DNA of 64,000 nucleotides from the NCBI RefSeq assembly GCF_002218025.2, contig NZ_AP018680.1:1426001-1490000 (forward strand), read 5' to 3'. Under the pieces are notes generated by a model. It saw only the letters and a program-made list of their open reading frames with translations. It made no database searches and was not told where the DNA came from. The translations under genes were made by a program, and so were the position numbers. Shown here piece by piece: positions 39,828 to 47,318 of this stretch. The DNA is from Vibrio casei (lineage in GTDB: Bacteria > Pseudomonadota > Gammaproteobacteria > Enterobacterales > Vibrionaceae). Each line of letters begins with the position of its first letter. Positions within the stretch are counted from its first letter, which is position 1.

Positions 39828-40679
39828 ATGCTCGAACACCTGATGTACTTCAATATTGTACGTATGGCTAAGGTATTCGGGGTATCCCGAAGTGGGTTTT
39901 ATTACTGGGTTAAACATCGCCATAAGGCTAGCCAACGCGAGGCAGTTCGCCAAGAGCTTGATACAAAGGTCAAAGAAGCTTTTGATAACAGCAAAGGCCG
40001 AGATGGCTCAAGGCGAATCCAAAAAGAACTGTCTGAGAGCGGTGATAACCACAATGTGAAAACCATTGCGGCCAGTATGAAGCGTCAAGATTTAACGCCG
40101 AAAGCGGCACGTAAATTTAAGTGCACGACAGACAGCAAGCATCAAATGCCAGTTGCTCCAAACTTGCTGGCTCAGAACTTTAACGCAGCGGCTCCGAATG
40201 AAAAATGGGCGGGAGACATCACCTATGTTGCGACAAGCGAAGGCTGGTTGTACTTGGCAGTAATTATTGACCTTTACTCAAGACAAGTAATCGGATGGTC
40301 TATGGATACCAGAATGACGGCTACGCTGGTCTGTGATGCTCTATCAATGGCTTTGTTCCGTCGCGAATTTCCTGAGCAGGTTATCGTTCATAGTGATCGA
40401 GGTAGTCAGTACTGCTCAAAAGATTATCGAGACCTCATAACTGTTTATAATCTAAAGCAAAGTATGAGTAGGAAAGGAAACTGCTGGGACAATGCTTGTG
40501 TTGAGAGCTTCTTCCATTCGATGAAAGTTGAAGCGATCCAATATGAGCCGATTATGACGAGAGACCAGATGCGTCAAACGATCTTCGAGTACATAGAGGT
40601 TGATTATAATCGGACAAGAAGGCACAGTGCTCTTGGGTATCTAAGCCCTGTTAACTTTGAACAGCAAAATGTCGCTTAA
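39828..40679 (+). CDS. IS3-family transposase OrfB, copy 1 (DDE)
   Basis: 283 residues. An HTH_21-type N-terminal region and the rve core, with catalytic Asp in WAGDITYVAT, Asp in VIHSDRGSQYCS, and Glu in DNACVESFFHSMK. Complete. Confidence 0.94.
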   Translation: MLEHLMYFNIVRMAKVFGVSRSGFYYWVKHRHKASQREAVRQELDTKVKEAFDNSKGRDGSRRIQKELSESGDNHNVKTIAASMKRQDLTPKAARKFKCTTDSKHQMPVAPNLLAQNFNAAAPNEKWAGDITYVATSEGWLYLAVIIDLYSRQVIGWSMDTRMTATLVCDALSMALFRREFPEQVIVHSDRGSQYCSKDYRDLITVYNLKQSMSRKGNCWDNACVESFFHSMKVEAIQYEPIMTRDQMRQTIFEYIEVDYNRTRRHSALGYLSPVNFEQQNVA

Positions 40680-40709
40680 TGAAGTGTCCAGTCTGGCTGG
40701 AGCAGATCA

Positions 40710-41185
40710 ACCAAACTCAAATAGTCCTTAAAGTCATCATCGCTAAAAGTGGTATCGTTACTAAATACATCGTCTACAATTTTTTCAATAAAAGTTTCTA
40801 ATGTAAAACTATCGTTAACACTACTATCAAAAGCATCCAGATAAGGTTTGATATTATTTACACAAAGATCATTAAAAGGCTCAGTTTCAACATACCAGTG
40901 AATACTCTTAGACAAAGAAATATTTGCATGGTCTTCTCCCAATGCCGACTTTAATTGAGAGTGTCTTTGCATCTCTTTTTTTAAGCTGCCAGCTTTGTTT
41001 TTAAACTCTATGAGTTTTACAACTCCAGGAAATTCTAAAAGTACATCGCCCAACTCTTTGTCTGCTGGCGTTTGTTGAAGCAGGTTTACGACCGACAGAA
41101 CCTCATTTCCGCCTTTCTTAGTACCAACAGAGTAGCCTAATCCATAAAGAAAGTTTCCAATAACTACATTCTCATATAGTTTCAT
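40710..41185 (-). pseudogene. PD-(D/E)XK-like cassette gene, 5' part, split by IS3 copy 1
   Basis: 157 residues before the insertion, from the ATG at 41185 (a GTG at 41197 is also in frame). The run GDVLLEFPGVVKLIEFKNK shows Asp47, Glu60 and Lys62 in the D-x12-E-x-K spacing of PD-(D/E)XK nuclease folds, with Glu5 in the first helix as a possible fourth residue. No named family is recognised. It begins 27 bases after attC D and is the first gene of a two-gene cassette. The nuclease idea is an inference from the motif alone. Confidence 0.6.
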
Positions 41186-41211
41186 TATTTTTTGCACCTA
41201 TCTCTAAATTG

Positions 41212-41311
41212 ATATAACGCCGCATTAAGCGGACTAAAATTGTTGGTTATAATGTGGAGCGTAGCGAAACCTAACCAACTGTTTTAGTTCCGTTTAAATG
41301 CCTTGTTATGT
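41212..41311 (-). other. attC site D
   Basis: 100 bp from ATATAAC (41212-41218) to GTTATGT (41305-41311). The arms ATTAAGCGGACTAAAA and TTTTAGTTCCGTTTAAAT pair, and TTGGTTA / TAACCAA form the inner stem. It is a sister of attC B. The extra base on the right arm shows minus orientation. The DoxX-like gene ends inside it. Confidence 0.85.
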
Positions 41312-41647
41312 TCTTTACACACAAAAAATATGCCCAAGCAATTAATATGATTTGCAATGGCGTACGTATTAGCAAATAAAGAGATCCCCATTGGTGACCA
41401 CCTAGCCCAACACTATTTAACGCAGCGTAAATATTTGCAGGAAAAAACAATATAAAAATGAGAATACCAAATTTTGCTGCGATCGGCTGGAGACTAGGTT
41501 TAAAAAGAGCAAGACCAACTATTAATTCGAGAGCGCCTGTAAAATATATTAACGTAACTTTGAAAGGTACCCAAGAAGGCAGCATTTCAACCATTCCGTC
41601 AGTTTTTACAATGTGACCAATAAAGAAAAATATAAATGCCAGACCTA
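41271..41647 (-). pseudogene. DoxX-family membrane protein cassette gene, 3' part
   Basis: Carries most of the protein: the GHIVKTDGMVEMLPSWVP block, LIYFTGALELIVG, and PANIYAALNSVGLGGHQWG, all characteristic of DoxX-like membrane proteins. An apparent start inside the IS end (41678) would give a 135-residue chimeric form. Removing the IS and one CTA copy joins it in frame to 42891-43008 for a 163-residue protein with four or more helices. Confidence 0.8.
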
Positions 41648-41677
41648 TGATCTGCTCCAGCCAGACTGGACACTTCA

Positions 41678-42529
41678 TTAAGCGACATTTTGATTTTCAA
41701 AGTTAACTGGGCTTAGATACCCAAGAGCACTGTGCCTTCTTGTCCGATTATAATCAACCTCTATGTATTCAAAGATCGTTTGGCGCATCTCGTCTCGCGT
41801 CATGATCGGCTCATACTGGATCGCTTCAACTTTCAATGAATGGAAGAAGCTCTCAACACAAGCATTATCCCAGCAGTTTCCTTTCCTACTCATACTTTGC
41901 TTTAGATTATAAGCAGTTATGATGTCTCGATAATCTTTTGAGCAGTACTGACTACCTCGGTCACTATGAACGATAACCTGCTCAGGGAACCCTCGACGGA
42001 ACAAGGCCATTGATAACGCATCGCAAACCAGAGTTGCCGTCATTCTGGTATCCATAGACCAACCGACTACTTGCCTGGAATAAAGGTCAATGATTACCGC
42101 CAAATACAGCCAGCCTTCGCTTGTCGCAACATAGGTGATGTCTCCCGCCCACTTTTGATTCGGAGCCTCTGCCTTAAAATCCTGAGCCAGCAGGTTCGGA
42201 GCAACTGGCATTTTATGTTTGCTGTCCGTCGTACACTTAAACTTACGTGCCGCTTTCGGCGTTAAATCCTGCCGCTTCATACTGGCGGCAATGGTTTTAA
42301 CATTACGGCTATCACCGTTCTCAGCCAGCTCTTTCTGGATGCGCCTTGAGCCATCACGACCTTTGCTATTATCAAAAGCCTCTTTGACCTTCGTATCAAG
42401 CTCTTGCCGAGTTACCTCGCGCTGGATGGCCTTGTGGCGATGCTTAATCCAGTAATAAAACCCACTTCGTGAAACACCGAACACCTTAGCCATGCGGGCA
42501 ACTCTGAAGCACAGCAGGTGTTCGAGCAT
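41678..42529 (-). CDS. IS3-family transposase OrfB, copy 2 (DDE)
   Basis: 283 residues, nearly the same as copy 1 OrfB, with the same WAGDITY, HSDRGSQY and ACVESFFHS catalytic blocks. Complete. Confidence 0.94.
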   Translation of the reverse strand: MLEHLLCFRVARMAKVFGVSRSGFYYWIKHRHKAIQREVTRQELDTKVKEAFDNSKGRDGSRRIQKELAENGDSRNVKTIAASMKRQDLTPKAARKFKCTTDSKHKMPVAPNLLAQDFKAEAPNQKWAGDITYVATSEGWLYLAVIIDLYSRQVVGWSMDTRMTATLVCDALSMALFRRGFPEQVIVHSDRGSQYCSKDYRDIITAYNLKQSMSRKGNCWDNACVESFFHSLKVEAIQYEPIMTRDEMRQTIFEYIEVDYNRTRRHSALGYLSPVNFENQNVA

Positions 42530-42543
42530 AAATTCGTAGCAAT

Positions 42544-42828
42544 CTACTTTAGGTTTTTCGCGAAGTAGGTGGCGGCCTTTTTTACTATATCTAGCTCTTC
42601 AGCTTGCTCAGCCAATTGTCGTTTGAGTTTGGCAACTTCAGCGGCTAGATCTTTTTCCCGCTGACTGGTGCTGGTGTCGCTCTTAGCTGACTTACGCCAA
42701 CCATAGATCTGGGATTCGTGTAACGACAGTTGTCTCGCTGCCGCAGCTACTCCCACTTTCTCTGCTAGCTTCAGGGCTTCTGCTTTAAATTCAGGGGAAT
42801 GGATAATACGTTTTTTCTTGCTTGTCAT
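42544..42828 (-). CDS. IS3-family transposase OrfA, copy 2
   Basis: 94 residues, HTH plus leucine zipper, a few substitutions from copy 1 OrfA (for example KSAKSDTSTSQREKDL). Complete. Confidence 0.93.
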   Translation of the reverse strand: MTSKKKRIIHSPEFKAEALKLAEKVGVAAAARQLSLHESQIYGWRKSAKSDTSTSQREKDLAAEVAKLKRQLAEQAEELDIVKKAATYFAKNLK

Positions 42829-42890
42829 GGTTCACCTCGTTAGTGATTGTACTCACTTAACTCGGTGTCCAAAACTGCTGGTGCGGATCA

Positions 42891-43008
42891 CTAAGCCCCA
42901 ACAAGCATACTTGTTAATATCCACAGCCCCCCCTCTGAATTTTGAATAAACAAAGGCGAGACCTAACGGAGAAGAAAGAATTAAAAGAATTATTATTGGA
43001 GTAACCAC
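42891..43008 (-). pseudogene. DoxX-family cassette gene, 5' part
   Basis: From the GTG at 43008, with AGGA at a seven-base distance, it reads VVTPIIILLILSSPLG, then LAFVYSKFRGGAVDINKY and CWG before the IS. This supplies the first membrane helix missing from the 3' part. There is no competing ATG in frame. Confidence 0.7.
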
Positions 43009-43023
43009 AGTACCATCCTAAGA

Positions 43024-43196
43024 ACATAACGCTTATTAGACGGCAAAGTGCCGCCTTTCCTGACAGCCGTTTGCCTGTTTAATTTTTTACTATACATCAA
43101 TAAGGTTTTAACACTCTGTATAATAATGACTATTTAGACCATTACTTTGATGTAAGTTGGAAAATACGGCACTTTGCCAGTTAGTCTGCGTAATGG
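43024..43196 (-). other. Degenerate attC-like site E at the right end of the array
   Basis: About 173 bp with a 29-base imperfect inverted repeat at its ends: CATAACGC plus GGCAAAGTGCCG on the left, and the complement of CATTACGC plus GGCAAAGTGCCG on the right. The inner core (GTTATGT on the minus strand) is good, but the outer core GTAATGG has one base off the GTTRRRY rule. It directly precedes the DoxX cassette. It may be a long VCR-like attC or a decayed array boundary. Confidence 0.55.
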
Positions 43197-43449
43197 TAGA
43201 AAAACGAAAGCACTGGTTATATAACCAGCAGTAACTGTTATTACGTTTATTTCGTACCTTTCCAAGCTCGTTACGGCATTCAGAACTACAAGTTGGTAAA
43301 GCATAGCAAGTTAAAGAAGGTAGCCGTTATCGGTTACACAGTCGTTAACCATAGATTAAAAACGAGTCGAAAAACTGGAAGCCATTTATTTACGCGGTAG
43401 TTAGGGGTAATATACCGATATTAAAGACAATAACTTTTTGGAAGTCCGT
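43197..43449. other. sbcB upstream region with a 16-bp palindrome
   Basis: About 250 bp between the last attC-like site and sbcB. A perfect palindrome CTGGTTATATAACCAG lies at 43213-43228 and may be an operator. No ORF and no integron integrase is present; the sbcB promoter should lie here. Confidence 0.45.
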
Positions 43450-44874
43450 ATGAGTAACGACAACGCCCCTACCTTTTTCTTTCTCGATTATGAAACATGG
43501 GGTGTTAATCCGGCAAAAGACCGACCAAGTCAGTTTGCTGGCGTTCGTACCGATATGGATTTTAATATTATTGGCGAACCTTTGGTGATTTATTGCCAAC
43601 CTCCTAGCGATTATCTTCCTTCTCCAGAAGCGGCATTAATCACGGGCATTAAGCCTCAACTTACCGTGCAAAAAGGGCTACCCGAACCGGAATTTATTCG
43701 TCAGATTCATGAGCAACTCGCCAAGCCCAATACCACGTCATTAGGTTATAACAGTATTCGTTTCGATGATGAGGTCACTCGTTATACGCTTTATCGCAAT
43801 TTTTACGATCCGTATGCCTGGTCTTGGCAAAATGGCAATTCACGCTGGGATTTACTGGATATTATGCGTACTTGCTATGCGCTGCGACCTGAAGGGATTA
43901 ACTGGCCAGAAAATGATGAAGGCTTCCCAAGCTTTAAATTAGAGCACCTTTCCGTTGCCAATGGCATTGAACACGCTAATGCGCATGATGCGATGGCCGA
44001 TGTTATTGCTACCATTGAACTTGCCAAAAAAATCAAGCAAGCCCAACCGAAACTGTTTAACTACTTATTAAGTATGCGCCACAAGCGTAAACTCAATGAA
44101 CTAGTCGATATTGTTAACATGACGCCACTCGTGCATGTTTCTGGCATGTTTGGTGTTCAGTGTTCCAATATTAGTTGGATCGTGCCTATGGCTTGGCACC
44201 CTACCAATAACAATGCGGTAATAACCGTTAACCTGGCAATGGATCCAACGCCACTGATTGAGCTAGATGCTGAAACTCTACATCAACGCATGTACACCAA
44301 ACGTGATGATCTCGCGCCTAATGAACTTCCGGTTCCTCTTAAACTTGTGCATCTTAATAAGTGCCCTGTTCTCGCGCCAGCCAAAACGCTTACCGCTGAA
44401 AATGCCGATCGAATCGGTATTGATCGCAAACAATGTTTAGATAATCTCGCGATTTTAAAATCACATCCAGAGATAAGGGAAAAGCTCATCGCCATCTACA
44501 ATATTGAACGGGAATATGCCCAAGATAATAATGTCGATACACAGCTATACAGTGGTTTTTTCTCACCTGCCGATAAAGCAACGATTGATATTATTCGGGA
44601 AACCGCGCCTGAAAAATTAGGAACTTTAGATTTATCGGTAAAAGATGCTCGCATTGAACCGTTACTCTTTCGTTATCGTGCGCGTCATTTTCCATGGACT
44701 CTCTCTGAAACCGAGCAACAAAAGTGGCTTGCACACTGTCGAGAGTATTATGAAAGCAATATTGAAGAATACATGCTAAACCTAGAAAACTTAGCCTATG
44801 AATATGAAAGTGATGCCGCAAAAATAGACATATTGAAATCTGTTTATCAATATGTCGAATCTTTAATCTCTTAA
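43450..44874 (+). CDS. sbcB: Exodeoxyribonuclease I
   Basis: 474 residues from the ATG at 43450 (GGAAG upstream); E. coli ExoI is 475. The DEDD exonuclease motif I is FFLDYETWG, motif II the YNSIRFDDE region, and motif III the HDAMADV region. SH3-like and helical C-terminal domains follow. Degrades single-stranded DNA 3' to 5' in mismatch repair and recombination. Single gene. Confidence 0.97.
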   Translation: MSNDNAPTFFFLDYETWGVNPAKDRPSQFAGVRTDMDFNIIGEPLVIYCQPPSDYLPSPEAALITGIKPQLTVQKGLPEPEFIRQIHEQLAKPNTTSLGYNSIRFDDEVTRYTLYRNFYDPYAWSWQNGNSRWDLLDIMRTCYALRPEGINWPENDEGFPSFKLEHLSVANGIEHANAHDAMADVIATIELAKKIKQAQPKLFNYLLSMRHKRKLNELVDIVNMTPLVHVSGMFGVQCSNISWIVPMAWHPTNNNAVITVNLAMDPTPLIELDAETLHQRMYTKRDDLAPNELPVPLKLVHLNKCPVLAPAKTLTAENADRIGIDRKQCLDNLAILKSHPEIREKLIAIYNIEREYAQDNNVDTQLYSGFFSPADKATIDIIRETAPEKLGTLDLSVKDARIEPLLFRYRARHFPWTLSETEQQKWLAHCREYYESNIEEYMLNLENLAYEYESDAAKIDILKSVYQYVESLIS

Positions 44875-44951
44875 CGATAAAAACGAATAGCCGTGCGCTC
44901 ACTCTCATTTTGAGCGCTTATTTTATTTGCTTGTTCTCCAAGGAGTTCAAC

Positions 44952-45326
44952 TTGCCTAAGAAAATTTTAAATTATGCCCTTTCTCTTGCACTCATCATGT
45001 TGTGCTTATGGGCAGGAAATGCCATTCAACACTTTTTTTTACTGTCGGTACCCGGCAGCATTTTTGGCATGTTAATCCTCTTTGCTCTCTTAGTTTCAGG
45101 GCTTGTAAAAGTAGACTGGGTAAAACCAGGCGCACAACTTTTCATTCGTTATATGATTATTTTATTTGTTCCTATCAGTGTTGGACTAATGGACCACCTC
45201 CCTTTACTGGTGGATAACGCTTTATCCATATTCGCCAGCAGTGTTGGTGCCACTACCTTGGTATTGGTTGTACTCGCGTTAGGCCTACAAAAAATTCTAA
45301 CGCTTAAAACAGATAAGGAGTCATGA
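44952..45326 (+). CDS. yohJ: LrgA/CidA-family holin-like protein YohJ
   Basis: 124 residues starting at TTG 44952, which has AAGGAG six bases upstream. The longer frame from 44910 lacks an SD. Four membrane helices, with the PGSIFGMLILF and RYMIILFVPISVGLMDH blocks typical of YohJ. The stop overlaps the start region of yohK. The pair forms a small envelope operon of the LrgAB type. Confidence 0.88.
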   Translation: MPKKILNYALSLALIMLCLWAGNAIQHFFLLSVPGSIFGMLILFALLVSGLVKVDWVKPGAQLFIRYMIILFVPISVGLMDHLPLLVDNALSIFASSVGATTLVLVVLALGLQKILTLKTDKES

Positions 45327-45328
45327 TC

Positions 45329-46015
45329 ATGTGGTTACTCCTTACGTTCGCCGTCTTTTTTGCTGTACGTTGGTTTGCCCAAAAAGTGCAAAGCCCTTTA
45401 GCGAATCCATTATTGCTTAGTATTGTCATTATTATTCCTATCCTGATGGCGTTGGATGTCCCTTATGACGTGTATTATGCACAAAATGATTGGATGACTT
45501 TTTTGCTGCAACCCGCCGTTGTCGCGCTGGCTTACCCTCTTTATGAGCAACTCCCTCAAATAAGGCAGAACTGGAAAATTATTTTCTTGGCGTGCGGGGT
45601 TGGTAGTTGCATGTCGATGCTTTCTGCTGGTTTAATTGCCGTGGCACTTCATACAGATCAAACTTTAGTCGCCAGTCTTATGGGGAAATCGGTTACGACG
45701 CCAATCGCAATGGAAATAGGAAAAAGCTTGGGCGGAGAACCCGCAATTGCCGCTATATTGGTCTTAATCGTTGGTGTCTTTGGATCCGTGTTTGCCTACC
45801 CGATTTACACGGCTTTAGGGGTAACGCACCCCATCGCTAGAGGATTAACGATGGGGACAGTTTCACACGCATTAGGTACAGCAACAAGTGCGGAAAAAAA
45901 TGCCGAAGATGCTGCATTTAGTTCTTTAGCATTAGTCACTTGTGGCATTATCACGTCAATACTCGCTCCTGCCTTTTTTGCCTTTTGTTTATGGATTGGT
46001 GGTTTTATCGGATAA
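45329..46015 (+). CDS. yohK: LrgB-family membrane protein YohK
   Basis: About 228 residues with many membrane helices, including MGKSVTTPIAMEIG and GTVSHALGTATS blocks of the LrgB/YohK family. Two ATGs (45323 and 45329) are in frame; the second has the better SD spacing. Overlaps yohJ. A terminator follows. Confidence 0.9.
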   Translation: MWLLLTFAVFFAVRWFAQKVQSPLANPLLLSIVIIIPILMALDVPYDVYYAQNDWMTFLLQPAVVALAYPLYEQLPQIRQNWKIIFLACGVGSCMSMLSAGLIAVALHTDQTLVASLMGKSVTTPIAMEIGKSLGGEPAIAAILVLIVGVFGSVFAYPIYTALGVTHPIARGLTMGTVSHALGTATSAEKNAEDAAFSSLALVTCGIITSILAPAFFAFCLWIGGFIG

Positions 46016-46056
46016 CCCAATTCAATATGTATTTAAGTGACTTGGATCTAGTAAGG

Positions 46057-46080
46057 AAGGAGCCGATAATGGCTCCTTTC
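46057..46080 (+). terminator. Intrinsic terminator of yohJK
   Basis: AAGGAGCC / GGCTCCTT stem with a 6-nt loop, then a T-rich tract that runs into the heptamer repeat. Confidence 0.8.
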
Positions 46081-46132
46081 TAGTTTCTAGTTTCTAGTTT
46101 CTAGTTTTTAGTTTTTAGTTTTTAGTTTTTAG
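46077..46132. repeat. Heptanucleotide tandem repeat (8 units)
   Basis: Four copies of TTTCTAG followed by four of TTTTTAG, 56 bp in all, with no interruption. Lies in the yohK-cdd intergenic region. Confidence 0.95.
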
Positions 46133-46293
46133 ACACAAATAATGTTTTGGTTAAGATAATTATCAAATTCATCGAGCAGGCCTCATAATTTGATCAATAG
46201 TTGGTTTAATATGAAATTAAATTTAAACTTACATTTTAATTGTGAATCAGGTCACCTTTGATGACGAAGAATTTTTTAAAGAGAACCACGACT

Positions 46294-47181
46294 ATGAAGC
46301 CAATCGACTCTGAATTACTTAACCACTTGCCAGCGGATGTTGCCGACTCAATCAGTGCAATAATGGAAAATGAACACTTTAATGGTCATTTCACCGCCGA
46401 GCAATACTCAGGCTTATTAGCACAATCGGCATTATCAGATACTGAATTCAAACTTGCTCTGCTTCCCCTTGCCGCTGCTCGTGCTTATTGTTCTATTTCA
46501 GATTTCCATGTTGGAGCTATCGCAGAAGGTAATTCGGGCGCCGTGTATTTTGGTGCCAATATAGAAATTCAAGGGGTTCAATTAGGGCAAACCGTTCATG
46601 CAGAACAATCGGCGATTAGCCATGCATGGATGAAGGGGGAAACTGGCCTTAAAAACATTACGATAAACTACACGCCTTGCGGTCACTGTCGCCAGTTTAT
46701 GAATGAACTAAATGGAATCGAAAATTTAGCCATTCAACTGCCCAATCGCCCCGCTTATACGTTACAAGATCTTTTACCCGAATCCTTTGGCCCTAAAGAT
46801 CTCAATATCGACGCTCGATTAATGGGCAAAACTTCCCAAGATTATCAATTAAACGATGAGTCACTACTGGTTAAATCAGCGCTTAAAGCCATGAATATAA
46901 GCCATGCCCCTTATACACAAAACCATAGTGGCGTGGCATTAATGCTAAAAAATGGCAGCATATTTAATGGTAGCTACGCTGAAAATGCAGCGTTCAATCC
47001 AAGCTTACCCCCACTTCAAGTCGCCATTAATTTACTCCTTCTTTCTGGGAACGTTTTAAAGGATATTGATAACGCTGTATTAGTAGAACACTCACAAGGG
47101 ACAATAAGCCATCTTGCCGAAACACAATCAACATTAGAGGCGATCGATCCCGACATCAGCATTACTTATATTTCCTTATAA
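46294..47181 (+). CDS. cdd: Cytidine deaminase (dimeric type)
   Basis: 295 residues from the ATG at 46294, aligning with the E. coli enzyme of 294. Upstream ATGs give up to 12 extra residues. Zinc-site motifs TVHAEQSAI (His, catalytic Glu) and PCGHCRQF (two Cys) are in the first half; the second half is the inactive copy with the SYAENAAFNPSLPPLQ block. Converts cytidine and deoxycytidine to uridine forms. A hairpin follows the stop. Confidence 0.95.
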   Translation: MKPIDSELLNHLPADVADSISAIMENEHFNGHFTAEQYSGLLAQSALSDTEFKLALLPLAAARAYCSISDFHVGAIAEGNSGAVYFGANIEIQGVQLGQTVHAEQSAISHAWMKGETGLKNITINYTPCGHCRQFMNELNGIENLAIQLPNRPAYTLQDLLPESFGPKDLNIDARLMGKTSQDYQLNDESLLVKSALKAMNISHAPYTQNHSGVALMLKNGSIFNGSYAENAAFNPSLPPLQVAINLLLLSGNVLKDIDNAVLVEHSQGTISHLAETQSTLEAIDPDISITYISL

Positions 47182-47184
47182 AAT

Positions 47185-47213
47185 ATTACCCACCAATATT
47201 ATTGGTGGGTAAT
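47185..47213 (+). terminator. Hairpin after cdd, probable terminator
   Basis: Perfect 13-bp stem ATTACCCACCAAT / ATTGGTGGGTAAT with a 3-nt loop just after the cdd stop. Only a weak T tract, so termination may be partial. Confidence 0.65.
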
Positions 47214-47248
47214 CGTTCAGCCGTTATAAAAACTCGCCACAAATCATT

Positions 47249-47264
47249 GCGCAAACGATTGCTT
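47249..47264 (+). promoter_or_regulatory. Putative PurR operator upstream of purT
   Basis: GCGCAAACGATTGCTT agrees at 13 of 16 positions with the E. coli-type PurR box (ACGCAAACGTTTGCGT, known consensus). It lies 55 bp before the purT ATG with an AT-rich possible -10 just downstream. Confidence 0.6.
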
Positions 47265-47318
47265 GAGAGGTAAAATCCTTCCTATAGGAATCAATCTTCG
47301 TCATGATAGGAACCACAA

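Larger units (their letters stand above)
39467..40709 (+). mobile_element. IS3-family element, copy 1 (1243 bp)
   Basis: Ends TGATCCGCTCCAGC and its partner GCTGGAGCAGATCA form imperfect inverted repeats. A 3-bp target duplication ACC flanks it (39464-39466 and 40710-40712). Two ORFs are arranged in the IS3 manner. It splits the PD-(D/E)XK-like cassette gene. It is a sister of the inverted element at 41648-42890, with the same length. Confidence 0.93.
41648..42890 (-). mobile_element. IS3-family element, copy 2 (1243 bp), inverted relative to copy 1
   Basis: Same length and end sequences as copy 1 (TGATCTGCTCCAGC at the left, GGTGCGGATCA at the right). It is flanked by a 3-bp CTA duplication (41645-41647 and 42891-42893). 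It splits the DoxX-like cassette gene. Small protein differences from copy 1 show the two are not a very recent duplicate. Confidence 0.93.

Noticed and set aside
40676..41197. Complete 173-residue gene
   Set aside because: Its last residues come from the IS end. The true C-terminus lies at 39247-39466.
41271..41678. Intact DoxX gene starting inside the IS end
   Set aside because: The first residues come from the IS terminus. The natural 5' part is found across the IS at 42891-43008 and rejoins in frame.
39467..42890. Composite transposon made by the two IS3 copies
   Set aside because: Each copy has its own separate 3-bp target duplication, so they inserted independently into neighbouring cassettes.
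44910..44951. Longer YohJ start
   Set aside because: It lacks an SD, and the 14 extra residues are unlike family N-termini. TTG at 44952 has a strong AAGGAG.
46077..46132. CRISPR-like repeat array
   Set aside because: The 7-bp units are directly adjacent with no spacers and no cas genes are present; it is a simple tandem repeat.
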